Below, piece by piece: positions 49,847-57,136 of a stretch of 64,000 nt of DNA. The stretch covers positions 98,691 through 162,690 of the IMG/VR virus record IMGVR_UViG_3300025816_000006, one strand, 5' to 3'. The stretch's first letter is position 1; every line of letters begins with the position of its first letter. The notes under the pieces were generated by a model. It did no database searches and was not told the origin of the DNA. It saw only the letters and a program-made list of their open reading frames with translations. Made by a program: the position numbers and the translations under genes. This stretch comes from a virus.

Positions 49847-51788
49847 TTACTTTCTCCTTAATGTGGTTGATTAAAATGTCTAACTGACTGTCGCTGGCGT
49901 GAGAACCATTCCAGTGTAGCAATTCTACAACAGGATACTCAGCAACAAACTTGTCTGCAATCTGCTGCAACTTATCTTCTGACTTGATCTTGTGACCAAG
50001 ACCCAAGACGTTGTAAGCAAACTTGTCAGAGTGTTCTGCTTTTGCCAACTCTACAGTGTCATTATACTCCTTGACAATCTCGTTGTCAAACCTGTTTCCA
50101 AGTTTTCTGAATAATTCTTGATACGGATTTTCACTATTTCTATTTTTCTCGATTACCTCGATGTCTAGCATACTTACTGACTCTCGCTGGATGTACTCGC
50201 CAAGACTAATCCAGTTGCCCTGCTTGAACGCTTTGGTTTTCAGGAAAGCAGTCTTGAGTCCGTAGATAGAATTGATAGCAACACTAAGATGCTCAAGACT
50301 ATCCATGATATTCTTAAATTGATCCATGCCGTAACTTTGCGATTCATACCTGTTGATCTCAACATACACTCGCTCACTACCATCGTTGTCAATCTCAACG
50401 TCATCCCAGCACTCATTTGCCTTGACTCTCCATCCAGTAGTCTTGCCGTTCCACTCAGCAACCTTTGATCTTGTAGGAGTTGATCCTCCGTAGCTATTGC
50501 TACTTTTCGGCACAACTTCTTCCAAATCTTCAATTAAATCGGCAGGAATACCAAACAAATCAATTTGCTCCTGCTTGAGCAGCACAATTTGTAAACCTCT
50601 CTTGTTGCGCATCCATTCCATGATACGAGTTTTCATGCGGTCTTTGTGCAGGAAGTACCTAATATCCCAATCGTTACTGTTTACAAGTGGCAACCTAGTA
50701 AGACTCTCGATGTCTGGTGAATCTCTGTGCCAAGTGCCTCGCTTGTACGCAGCAATACGTTCTTCGCCCTCTTTGACGGATGGTAGGCTGAACTTATCAA
50801 AGTCTAAGCTAGAACTTCTTAAAACGCTACGCATAGAACCTGAGTAAACTTCTTCTTTCTTCTTTGCTCTTGCGAAAGCACATTGCTCTGCTTCTAGTTT
50901 ATCGTAAACAACCTGTGAAAGACTATCCTGAACCTGCTGGATGCGAGACTTGAGCAATTTCTTGGTGCTGTCGTCCATCGACAATTCTTCTCGACCAGCA
51001 TTGAAAGACAGATCGCCAATGTTGAAGTTAATAAATCCAGACAGATCGCTTTTGTAATCGCTTGGAATCTTGTACGCGACATTACCCATACGAGCATACA
51101 GACTACCATAACCAGTATTGAACGAACCCTCATCGCAAACAAATTTGTAATATCCTTTGGATTTGAGAATATACTTTACTACTTCTTTGTCATTGATATT
51201 TGGCAATACATCAAAATATTTGAATACATTTACTGCTTCGTCCTCAAAGTCATCTTGCCTACCTTCTACTGACATGCTGACCTCCAAACCGTTTGGTTCG
51301 TCAGTATCGCTGGATGCAAGCGTGGCGATTTGTGGTTCACCATACTCGTCCTTGTAGCAGCAGTAGTCGGTCTTGACTCCGTTGTAATAACTTACAACAG
51401 TAAAACTGTCAACAAGAGAGAACGCTGACTTGCTGCCTAAACCCAACGCTCCCACAAAATCATTACTATTAGTTTTAGTAGAATGAAAGTAAGTAGTGAA
51501 TATTTCACGAACCTGCTGGTCCGAGAGTCCAGTCCCATAATCACGAACTGAGAAGTAAGGCTCAAGCAGAGTAGGAAGGTGAACATCCCAAGGTTCCCCG
51601 TTACCAGCAGCAACATGAGCATCATACGCATTGCAGTTGTATTCGCGAATGACGGCACGAACCTTGTTAGTGTAAATGTTACTGGACAGAATCTCAAATG
51701 CCTTGGCACTTGCCTGAATCTTGAAACCAGATGTTTTGAAGTCATTTGAAACGCTAACATCACGCTTATCATTTGAAAGAATCGCCAT
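49815..51788 (-). CDS. rIIA: rIIA-like GHKL ATPase
   Basis: A 657-residue protein. VRAVIREYNCNAYDAHVAAG is the N-box, YFSVRDYGTGLSDQQVREIF the G1 box and GALGLGSKSAFSLVDSFTVV the G2 box of GHKL ATPases, in the order of T4 rIIA. The C-terminal two thirds are helical. Its own promoter is at 51.84 kb. Confidence 0.88.
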   Translation of the reverse strand: MAILSNDKRDVSVSNDFKTSGFKIQASAKAFEILSSNIYTNKVRAVIREYNCNAYDAHVAAGNGEPWDVHLPTLLEPYFSVRDYGTGLSDQQVREIFTTYFHSTKTNSNDFVGALGLGSKSAFSLVDSFTVVSYYNGVKTDYCCYKDEYGEPQIATLASSDTDEPNGLEVSMSVEGRQDDFEDEAVNVFKYFDVLPNINDKEVVKYILKSKGYYKFVCDEGSFNTGYGSLYARMGNVAYKIPSDYKSDLSGFINFNIGDLSFNAGREELSMDDSTKKLLKSRIQQVQDSLSQVVYDKLEAEQCAFARAKKKEEVYSGSMRSVLRSSSLDFDKFSLPSVKEGEERIAAYKRGTWHRDSPDIESLTRLPLVNSNDWDIRYFLHKDRMKTRIMEWMRNKRGLQIVLLKQEQIDLFGIPADLIEDLEEVVPKSSNSYGGSTPTRSKVAEWNGKTTGWRVKANECWDDVEIDNDGSERVYVEINRYESQSYGMDQFKNIMDSLEHLSVAINSIYGLKTAFLKTKAFKQGNWISLGEYIQRESVSMLDIEVIEKNRNSENPYQELFRKLGNRFDNEIVKEYNDTVELAKAEHSDKFAYNVLGLGHKIKSEDKLQQIADKFVAEYPVVELLHWNGSHASDSQLDILINHIKEKVNGFTVTSTNA

Positions 51789-51823
51789 AGTTAAATCTCC
51801 TAGTAAGTGGTTGGTATGTCTCT

Positions 51824-51851
51824 ATTATACAGTGGTTATCGTCACTGTCAA
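51824..51851 (-). promoter_or_regulatory. CGATA-type promoter for rIIA
   Basis: TTGACA, three bases, ACGATAA, then TATAAT with 16-base spacing. The leader starts ACATACCAACCACTTAC, a sequence shared by several of these promoters. Confidence 0.88.
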
Positions 51852-52228
51852 GTGGTTTCTTTAGAAATTTCTAAATATCTTTCAATATCTTTTACAACAT
51901 CCTCATACAAATGACCATCCATATGAACGACACTACCTGCCGACACACAATCCTTGCTTTCTAGTAATTCTTTCAAGATATAGTTGATATTTCGTTGTGC
52001 TTCTTTTTTACGCATCGCCTCGCTCTTTCCCTTCCTAAAGACGGATTCTTCCATTATGGTAAACGACTGGTCGCAAGAGCGTCCAAGGATAAACCAAGTC
52101 TTTCCCTCTGCCGAAAAAGTATCACCTTCCGCAAGGTGGTCCCTCTGACTGCCCAAGTTCCAAAGGTCACTATGCAAGTCGTAGTAAAAAACTGTGTCGT
52201 CATATAGGTCGCGTTGTAATCCACTCAT
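51848..52228 (-). CDS. Unknown protein
   Basis: A 126-residue protein: VFYYDLHSDLWNLGSQRDHL, AEGDTFSAEGKTWFILGRSC, then helices. Coupled to the gene upstream by four bases. Not recognised. Confidence 0.6.
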   Translation of the reverse strand: MSGLQRDLYDDTVFYYDLHSDLWNLGSQRDHLAEGDTFSAEGKTWFILGRSCDQSFTIMEESVFRKGKSEAMRKKEAQRNINYILKELLESKDCVSAGSVVHMDGHLYEDVVKDIERYLEISKETT

Positions 52229-52545
52229 CGTAATTCTCCTTCAAGTCGATCTATCAATTCGCGCATTTCCATGTTTTCTTCTGTATCTTCTTCTTCTTCC
52301 TGTGGGCAAGAGAAATGCTCCTTAATCATATGGAGCAACTGCAAAGATTTACTGACCTCTGCTAGTGCCTCATGTGCCTCTTGGTAGGAGAAAACTCTGG
52401 GGGCATCGGCTGAACCCAGATTATCGTAATATTCATCTACAGTCTGGCAAGGTCGGGCGTCTATACCAAAAAGCACCTCAAAAACCTCTTTTTCAAATTC
52501 ATCCCGTTCTTCTTGCATACAAGCAAATTCTTCATCGTCGGTCAT
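52225..52545 (-). CDS. Acidic helical protein
   Basis: The ATG at 52545 follows GGAGATTGAAG, one of the recurrent junction sequences; an upstream TTG is ignored. About 106 residues, MTDDEEFACMQEERDEFEKE, ending MRELIDRLEGELR. Mostly helical. Not recognised. Confidence 0.6.
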   Translation of the reverse strand: MTDDEEFACMQEERDEFEKEVFEVLFGIDARPCQTVDEYYDNLGSADAPRVFSYQEAHEALAEVSKSLQLLHMIKEHFSCPQEEEEDTEENMEMRELIDRLEGELR

Positions 52546-52645
52546 CTTCAATCTCCTGTGGTTGGTAAATAAATAAGAGGTGGGAATCCAACTTCATCGG
52601 GTTATGGTTTGGACGACACCCTGATCGCGCCTCACCCACACTCTC

Positions 52646-52673
52646 ATTCTAATATAGTTATCGGAACTGTCAA
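52646..52673 (-). promoter_or_regulatory. CGATA-type promoter with structured leader
   Basis: TTGACA, three bases, CCGATAA, then TAGAAT with 16-base spacing. The ~95-base leader before the gene at 52545 can fold into several hairpins (for example GAA-GTTGGA-TTC). Confidence 0.85.
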
Positions 52674-52675
52674 TA

Positions 52676-53464
52676 CTAATCTTCAATTAAATATGGGAAT
52701 AATGTTGGCATAAAGTCTTGTAAAACACTATCTGGTACTTCGCTTTTTAATAGTTTACCGTTAGCTTTACTTGTGCCAATATATTCTTTTTTTATTCTAT
52801 CAACTAAAGTTGGTTTTAAAAGTTTACCAGTAATTTCGCATTGTTCAACATCTAAATTCTGACTCTTAATAATTGTAAGGATCACTTCTGCAAATTGTTG
52901 TTCTTTGACCTTTTTAAAAGAATTTATGGTATGGTGCTTTTTTTGACTTCTGAAAAAAGCTAAAATCTCATCCAATTTCCCGCAATCTTCTGCCGTTCTT
53001 AACATAGTAATACAACCAAGTTTAATGTCTTGTGTTGCAGATTCCATCAATGAAAATCCACCATGATGAACCTTTCCTACAATCGACATCGCTGTTCGAT
53101 CTCCATGACAGAACTCAGCCATTATTAAAGCATTGTTATTTAATCCAGATCGCTCTTTATTAAGCTGTACAAATAGTTTTGCTTCTTCTTGAACCGGATC
53201 GGGGACTGATGTGAAGTCATACAGCGCTATTCTTACGAGCTTGTTTTTCATTTGTGCTGCGCTTTTCCTGTGCTGACCTTCAAATACCGATTTGGTTCCG
53301 TCTGCTCTGTGTGATACCTGTAAGACACCAGCCATAACATCGTTAAAATTTTTAGCTATTTTTCTAACTTTAGCTTTTGACACTTTTCTTTGGTAGCTTG
53401 TATCTACAGTTAAAGTATTTGGATCAACCCCGTCAATCAACTTGCACTTCAAATTATTTAACAC
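52676..53464 (-). CDS. ParB/DUF6551-like protein
   Basis: A 262-residue protein starting at GTG after GGAG. VDTSYQRKVSKAKVRKIAKN, VLQVSHRADGTKSVFEGQHR and KLFVQLNKERSGLNNNALIM match the ParB N-terminal-like domain used by many phage proteins with a DGQHR motif. It could modify nucleic acid or act as a CTPase-like switch; the exact activity is not known. Confidence 0.8.
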   Translation of the reverse strand: MLNNLKCKLIDGVDPNTLTVDTSYQRKVSKAKVRKIAKNFNDVMAGVLQVSHRADGTKSVFEGQHRKSAAQMKNKLVRIALYDFTSVPDPVQEEAKLFVQLNKERSGLNNNALIMAEFCHGDRTAMSIVGKVHHGGFSLMESATQDIKLGCITMLRTAEDCGKLDEILAFFRSQKKHHTINSFKKVKEQQFAEVILTIIKSQNLDVEQCEITGKLLKPTLVDRIKKEYIGTSKANGKLLKSEVPDSVLQDFMPTLFPYLIED

Positions 53465-53503
53465 TTCAAAATTCTCCTGTGGTTAGTAATAAGTAACACT
53501 CTT

Positions 53504-53531
53504 ATTATAATACTGTTATCGGAACTGTCAA
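53504..53531 (-). promoter_or_regulatory. CGATA-type promoter for the ParB-like gene
   Basis: TTGACA, three bases, CCGATAA, then TATAAT with 16-base spacing on the minus strand. Confidence 0.88.
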
Positions 53532-53540
53532 GTAATTACT

Positions 53541-53696
53541 TTACCAATTTCTTAAAATATTCCACATGATTAAGATGTTACAGATTATTGCCTGTAAAAC
53601 TATAATGGTTCTAATCAAAGCGATTGTATCCGCTTCTTTGTTATCACCGATCTTTTCGCCAAGGGCTTTTGCCCATAATTTCCAAAACTTTTTCAT
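53541..53696 (-). CDS. 51-residue membrane protein
   Basis: MKKFWKLWAKALGEKIGDNK, then EADTIALIRTIIVLQAIICN and ILIMWNILRNW. The pattern (MKKFW..LGEK, R-T-x-I-V-L-x-x-I, xRxW) recurs in small membrane proteins of T4-like and cyanophages. It starts three bases after tRNA-Arg with no clear ribosome site. Confidence 0.6.
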   Translation of the reverse strand: MKKFWKLWAKALGEKIGDNKEADTIALIRTIIVLQAIICNILIMWNILRNW

Positions 53697-53698
53697 AG

Positions 53699-53772
<74 letters not shown>

Positions 53773-53982
53773 GTAAAGGGCGCAAACAGTACAAACGTAA
53801 ACACTGGTCTGCTGACAGACAAACCTTTCCTGATTCCCGCTTCCAAGCGATACAGCGAACCCAAGACTCAGGGAGGATCACTTACAGCCTCCCGTCTTAT
53901 CTCAGTAATGACTAGCCCTGTCAAGCCGGTCATCGTTATTACGCAAAGTTACGTTCAATTACTCCTGTTTACAAACCCTAAG
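53773..53982 (-). other. 210-base inter-tRNA region with hairpins
   Basis: No convincing gene. On the minus strand it can form GTCTG-TCAG-CAGAC, CGCTT-GG-AAGCG and GGGAGG/CCTCCC hairpins. It may be a processing spacer or an unrecognised RNA. Confidence 0.4.
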
Positions 53983-54056
53983 TAGACTCGGAGTGACTTG
54001 AACACTCGACCTGCCGATTATGAGTCGGATGCTCTAACCAACTGAGCTACGAGTCC
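53983..54056 (-). tRNA. tRNA-Met(CAU), probably elongator
   Basis: Acceptor GGACTCG/CGAGTCT, D-loop AGTTGGTTAGAGC, anticodon loop CTCATAA and T-arm GAGTG-TTCAAGT-CACTC. An Ile tRNA with modified CAU is possible, but a separate Ile(UAU) gene follows. Confidence 0.9.
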
Positions 54057-54061
54057 GTAAG

Positions 54062-54132
54062 TAGTGCAGGTAGGAGTTGAACCTACGGAGGCGAGTATAT
54101 AAGACTCGCGTGGATAACCGATCCTCCGCACC
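54062..54132 (-). tRNA. tRNA-Ile(UAU)
   Basis: Acceptor GGTGCGG/CTGCACT, short D-arm GGAT-CGGTT-ATCC, anticodon stem CGAGT/ACTCG with loop CTTATAT (UAU, reads AUA), T-arm GTAGG-TTCAACT-CCTAC. AUA is frequent in this genome. Confidence 0.9.
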
Positions 54133-54143
54133 ATGTTGTCCCT

Positions 54144-54171
54144 ATTATAACATCGGGACTTCGTATGTCAA
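54144..54171 (-). promoter_or_regulatory. Promoter for the tRNA group, shifted CGATG motif
   Basis: TTGACA and TATAAT with 16-base spacing, about 12 bases before tRNA-Ile. CCGATG lies nine bases after TTGACA instead of three, an exception within the family. Confidence 0.85.
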
Positions 54172-54187
54172 ACTTTAATCAAAAAGT

Positions 54188-54391
54188 TTAGCAGCATCGT
54201 CGAACACGATTTAGCAATCGTTGAAGTGGTCGCATTGCACGAACACGGCAGACTGTCGATCTTACAGGTTGAGCAGAGACAACTCTCGAAACAACCGTTC
54301 GCACTGGCGTACATCCACTGGTACACTCGCCAGCATCAGCAGAACCAGCCATCAAAGCACAACTCAAAACCGCAGCAGCAACAAATTTCAT
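54188..54391 (-). CDS. Small secreted Cys/Arg-rich peptide
   Basis: A 67-residue protein: a signal peptide (MKFVAAAVLSCALMAGSADA) and a mature part GECTSGCTPVRTVVSRVVSA, then QPVRSTVCRVRAMRPLQRLL, ending NRVRRCC. Strongly cationic with five cysteines in the mature part. The style matches small secreted peptides of Planctomycetes as I know them. It has its own promoter. Possible toxin or envelope-binding peptide; unproven. Confidence 0.65.
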   Translation of the reverse strand: MKFVAAAVLSCALMAGSADAGECTSGCTPVRTVVSRVVSAQPVRSTVCRVRAMRPLQRLLNRVRRCC

Positions 54392-54433
54392 CCTAAAATC
54401 CTTTTCTAAAGAGTAACTTCAAACAACACATAT

Positions 54434-54461
54434 ATAATAGCACTGAACAGCGCGATGTCAA
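54434..54461 (-). promoter_or_regulatory. Promoter for the secreted peptide gene
   Basis: TTGACA and TATTAT with 16-base spacing on the minus strand. The spacer has no CGATA motif (it starts TCGCGC). Confidence 0.75.
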
Positions 54462-54488
54462 CAGCAAAAAACAACATTTCTGTTATTT

Positions 54489-54677
54489 TCATGGATGCAC
54501 CCCCAACTCTGTGTCAAGGGTAGACAACATTTGTTCAATGTTAAAACTTTCTTCCTCTACAGAGGTAACATCGTCACAATACGCCGACAACTGAATCAAA
54601 GTATTCCACAAAAGAAACTTTAGTTCGTCAGTATTTGGTTCAATGTCACCTTTAATTAGTTTATCTGCAATATTCAT
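54489..54677 (-). CDS. Small acidic protein
   Basis: A 62-residue protein, MNIADKLIKGDIEPNTDELK, then FLLWNTLIQLSAYCDDVTSV. Helical. Single-gene unit with its own promoter. Not recognised. Confidence 0.6.
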   Translation of the reverse strand: MNIADKLIKGDIEPNTDELKFLLWNTLIQLSAYCDDVTSVEEESFNIEQMLSTLDTELGVHP

Positions 54678-54711
54678 TTTAAATCCTTTGGTAAGTGGTT
54701 CGTATGTTCCT

Positions 54712-54739
54712 ATTCTACATCAAGTATCGTCATTGTCAA
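54712..54739 (-). promoter_or_regulatory. CGATA-type promoter
   Basis: TTGACA, three bases, ACGATAC, then TAGAAT with 16-base spacing. The leader has ACATACGAACCACTTAC. TTGACA overlaps the stop of the gene at 54736. Confidence 0.88.
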
Positions 54740-54879
54740 GAGGGTTCTTCATCTTTTTTACTATTTTTCAACCATTCTTTCACTAGGTCTTTATAAAGAC
54801 AATGTGCAGAAAATGATGACCAAAAACCTATCTCCAATCTTGTTTTTTTGGGTGCGACAACGGTATCAGACTTTTTCAT
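54736..54879 (-). CDS. 47-residue basic protein
   Basis: MKKSDTVVAPKKTRLEIGFW, then SSFSAHCLYKDLVKEWLKNS. GAGGA lies eight bases before the ATG inside the end of the upstream gene. Its TGA stop is part of the next promoter. Unknown function. Confidence 0.6.
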   Translation of the reverse strand: MKKSDTVVAPKKTRLEIGFWSSFSAHCLYKDLVKEWLKNSKKDEEPS

Positions 54880-55066
54880 TGGTAAAATCCTCTGGTTCCA
54901 TGTCTAGTGACTCTAGTTGAGCGTGGAATACCTCATCGTCCTCTAGCATAATAGAGTAAATGTCATCATATACAAATTGTTTAAGTTCTGGTAAGGTCAT
55001 GCCATCAACAACAAACTCTGTCAAATTCTTAATCATCTCATGTGTAGGTACTGTAGTATTATCCAT
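54866..55066 (-). CDS. Small acidic helical protein
   Basis: A 66-residue protein: MDNTTVPTHEMIKNLTEFVV, DGMTLPELKQFVYDDIYSIM, then LEDDEVFHAQLESLDMEPED. It resembles the next gene upstream in layout. Not recognised. Confidence 0.6.
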   Translation of the reverse strand: MDNTTVPTHEMIKNLTEFVVDGMTLPELKQFVYDDIYSIMLEDDEVFHAQLESLDMEPEDFTNEKV

Positions 55067-55259
55067 TATCTAATTCCTCAAGAGTATAATCTTCTGCATC
55101 CTCAACGGCACGATCAATGTCGTACTGATAGTCTTGAAACAATGCCAGTTGAGCATAGTCTAGTAGGCACTCCATATCCCAACTATCTATTACCAGTTTA
55201 GCAAGGTTTTCGAGTCTGTCAACATTTAAATCTGTATCTTTAATTTTTTCTTGGTTCAT
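55059..55259 (-). CDS. Small acidic helical protein
   Basis: From the ATG at 55259 after GGAGATTGAAG: MNQEKIKDTDLNVDRLENLA, KLVIDSWDMECLLDYAQLAL, then an acidic tail. Member of a cassette-like run. Not recognised. Confidence 0.6.
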   Translation of the reverse strand: MNQEKIKDTDLNVDRLENLAKLVIDSWDMECLLDYAQLALFQDYQYDIDRAVEDAEDYTLEELDNG

Positions 55260-55338
55260 CTTCAATCTCCACTATTGTTCCCATAATAACAAGTGTCATC
55301 AAAAAACCTATCGCAGTCATCAAAATTATATTACTCAT
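55240..55338 (-). CDS. 32-residue single-TM peptide
   Basis: MSNIILMTAIGFLMTLVIMG, then TIVEIEDEPRKN. A membrane helix with the common EIEDE ending. Starts in the junction GGAGATTGAAGATGAGTAA and overlaps the next gene by 20 bases. Confidence 0.55.
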   Translation of the reverse strand: MSNIILMTAIGFLMTLVIMGTIVEIEDEPRKN

Positions 55339-55471
55339 CTTCAATCTCCTTAATAGCCAGCTTCGCCTTTTCTAAGATTTCCGACAATGACCAATTTAAC
55401 TCACAAATATCGTCAGAATCATCTTGAGCTAAACCGGCGATGTCTTTCAATAATTCCTTTACTTTACTCAT
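55331..55471 (-). CDS. 46-residue cassette protein
   Basis: MSKVKELLKDIAGLAQDDSD, then DICELNWSLSEILEKAKLAI, ending KEIEDE. Both ends lie in the repeated junction. Unknown. Confidence 0.6.
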   Translation of the reverse strand: MSKVKELLKDIAGLAQDDSDDICELNWSLSEILEKAKLAIKEIEDE

Positions 55472-55595
55472 CTTCAAGTTCTCCTACAACATTTGCTAAA
55501 ATCATAGCGATATGGTTTGGAATTGGTGCTTCAACGATCATTACGTTTAGATCACTGATAACGTCCTCAACAGTTTTGTATTCTCCACTACTCAT
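55464..55595 (-). CDS. 43-residue cassette protein
   Basis: MSSGEYKTVEDVISDLNVMI, then VEAPIPNHIAMILANVVGEL, ending EDE. Both ends lie in the repeated junction. Unknown. Confidence 0.6.
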   Translation of the reverse strand: MSSGEYKTVEDVISDLNVMIVEAPIPNHIAMILANVVGELEDE

Positions 55596-55749
55596 CGTCA
55601 ATCTCCACCATTGTCCAATCCCAGCAGTCAAAAATATCAAGTATCGCCACTGCTTCTTTCTCCGCTTCCCTCTCTGTTCTATTTTCTATTACGAAAGTTT
55701 CAAGCACTTCGTTATCTTTATCGTAAGTAGTTACTCGCCAGTTACTCAT
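55588..55749 (-). CDS. 53-residue cassette protein
   Basis: MSNWRVTTYDKDNEVLETFV, then IENRTEREAEKEAVAILDIF, ending VEIDDE. Both ends lie in the repeated junction. Resembles small phage proteins that describe a beta hairpin plus helix. Unknown. Confidence 0.6.
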   Translation of the reverse strand: MSNWRVTTYDKDNEVLETFVIENRTEREAEKEAVAILDIFDCWDWTMVEIDDE

Positions 55750-55760
55750 CGTCATTCTCC

Positions 55761-56147
55761 TTATGTGTACATTTTACTATATTCAACAGAAAAGTCAACT
55801 GCTAAATTGTAAACACTTTCAAAAAATGACGCACGATTGAAAGCATCGTAAGCATCCGTAGGAGAATCACCCCAAGACATACCACCAGTGACGTTGAGTT
55901 CGTACCTCTCGCCCTTGTCATTGTAGGTGGTTATTGTGGTAGTCTCGCGACTAACAGTAGAACAAGAACTCTCAATATCTTCTAGTAGTTGTTCTAAACT
56001 ATAATCTTCGTCATCAAGACCGTACCACTCTTGAAACTCATCGGTTTCGCTGGCTGGAAGATTGATAATCAACTCGCGGAAACGCTCGCGGCGATCATCT
56101 GTCATGTCGAAGTAAGGAAAAGTCGCCAAAGTAAAGTCAGCACCCAT
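55761..56147 (-). CDS. Unknown protein
   Basis: The ATG at 56147 follows GGAG by eight bases. About 128 residues: MGADFTLATFPYFDMTDDRR, ERFRELIINLPASETDEFQE, then TYNDKGERYELNVTGGMSWG and DSPTDAYDAFNRASFFESVY. Starting GADFTLATFPYFDMTDDR is distinctive, but I do not know the family. Confidence 0.65.
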   Translation of the reverse strand: MGADFTLATFPYFDMTDDRRERFRELIINLPASETDEFQEWYGLDDEDYSLEQLLEDIESSCSTVSRETTTITTYNDKGERYELNVTGGMSWGDSPTDAYDAFNRASFFESVYNLAVDFSVEYSKMYT

Positions 56148-56187
56148 CGAAAATTCTCCAGTTTTTTGTGAAAATGTGTATAATATA

Positions 56188-56207
56188 GTGACGATTCGCG
56201 CCGTCAC
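56188..56207. promoter_or_regulatory. Operator-like inverted repeat
   Basis: GTGACG and CGTCAC, six-base arms eight bases apart, just downstream of the promoter at 56218-56246 and overlapping a second possible promoter (TTGTGA-N16-TATATT). Confidence 0.5.
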
Positions 56208-56217
56208 AACGATATAT

Positions 56218-56246
56218 AATATAACTCCACTTTCTGAACCTGTCAA
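56218..56246 (-). promoter_or_regulatory. Promoter for the 55.2-56.1 kb gene run
   Basis: TTGACA and TATATT with 17-base spacing on the minus strand; no CGATA in the spacer. Confidence 0.7.
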
Positions 56247-56288
56247 GGTTGTGCGAACAGATTGTGGGGTTTTTTTTATGGATTAACT

Positions 56289-56813
56289 ATGAATACTAAA
56301 ACCTGTACGAAATGTATAATTGAAAAACCAGCAACAACTGAATTTTTTGGTAAAATGCGGAGGGGGAAGTATGGGTTAGACTCAATGTGTAAATCCTGTA
56401 AATGTAAAGCTATGCGAATATACAAACAAAAACCAGAGGTGAAAAGTCGAAGAAACGAAATTGCTAAAGAAAGACGAAAAAATGATACACGTTTTAAAAT
56501 CTTGGGAAATTTAAGGACTCGCTTATACAATGCCATTAAAGGTAACGTAAAATCCGAACCAACTCTTAAACTTCTAGGTTGTACGGTTGAATATCTTGTG
56601 TCTCACCTAGAAAACCAGTTTGCAGAGGGGATGAATTGGGATAATTACGGTGAATGGCACGTTGACCACATTACGCCCTGCGCGTCATTTGATCTGTCAG
56701 ACCCCGAACAACAGAAGCGATGTTTTCACTACAGTAATCTTCAACCGCTTTGGGCGGAAGAAAACCTTTTAAAAAGCGACTCAATCACCTATCTGTCCAA
56801 ACACTGTCACTAA
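56289..56813 (+). CDS. HNH endonuclease, the only plus-strand gene
   Basis: About 174 residues from the ATG at 56289. Two zinc knuckles (TCTKCIIEKP and MCKSCKCKAMRIY) precede the HNH core EWHVDHITPCASFDLSDPEQ and FHYSNLQPLWAEENLLKSD. This layout is typical of phage homing HNH enzymes. It runs against every neighbour, between two minus-strand units, and has no ribosome site, which suggests an inserted mobile gene. Confidence 0.85.
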   Translation: MNTKTCTKCIIEKPATTEFFGKMRRGKYGLDSMCKSCKCKAMRIYKQKPEVKSRRNEIAKERRKNDTRFKILGNLRTRLYNAIKGNVKSEPTLKLLGCTVEYLVSHLENQFAEGMNWDNYGEWHVDHITPCASFDLSDPEQQKRCFHYSNLQPLWAEENLLKSDSITYLSKHCH

Positions 56814-57042
56814 AAGTAAGTTTACCAAATTGTTCCCAACTGCCTTCCATTTTAACAGTTATCGGTTCTTTGTCAAGTGATTCCTCAACTTTTTTCTCAA
56901 GATTCTTGATCTTTTTCTTGAGATTATTTGTCTTGTCTCTTTCAGCGAGTACAAAGACTATTCCACAAATTAAGATCAACCATATCAATAAAATATGTAC
57001 CTCATTCCATACCCCAAACAGCCCTTCTTCTTTTTCATTCAT
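56785..57042 (-). CDS. Single-TM coiled-coil protein
   Basis: From the ATG at 57042: MNEKEEGLFGVWNEVHILLI, a membrane segment (WLILICGIVFVLAERDKTNN) and a coiled coil (LKKKIKNLEKKVEESLDKEP). Its end overlaps the HNH gene and it contains a promoter at 56849. Possibly the original 3' end was replaced. Confidence 0.5.
   Translation of the reverse strand: MNEKEEGLFGVWNEVHILLIWLILICGIVFVLAERDKTNNLKKKIKNLEKKVEESLDKEPITVKMEGSWEQFGKLTFSDSVWTDR
56849..56876 (-). promoter_or_regulatory. CGATA-type promoter, orphaned by the HNH gene
   Basis: TTGACA, five bases, CCGATAA, then TAAAAT with 16-base spacing. It points leftwards into the opposing HNH gene, so it has no direct target now. Confidence 0.75.
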
Positions 57043-57108
57043 ATTTTGTCCCACAAATACCAGATAAAGTATCCTACTGTTAAAGCCTCGACCACAAACA
57101 ATACGTCA

Positions 57109-57136
57109 AGTATATCAAACTTATCGTCCATGTCAA
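57109..57136 (-). promoter_or_regulatory. CGATA-type promoter
   Basis: TTGACA, three bases, ACGATAA, then TATACT with 16-base spacing. A 30-codon frame (57039-57131) starts inside it, but it would begin upstream of the transcript start. Confidence 0.8.

Larger units (their letters stand above)
55331..55760 (-). repeat. Four junction repeats of the type GGAGATTGA(A/C)GATGAGTA
   Basis: Copies at about 55331-55349, 55464-55484, 55588-55606 and 55742-55760 join the tiny genes; related forms precede the genes starting at 55259 and 52545. Each gives GGAG, the ED(D)E codons of one gene, and the ATGAGT start of the next, with an eight-base gene overlap. The range covers the array. Confidence 0.7.

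Noticed and set aside
57039-57131. A 30-residue membrane-peptide frame
   Set aside because: Its start lies in the -35/-10 region of a strong promoter, so the transcript would miss it; it might be read from further upstream, but that is not supported.
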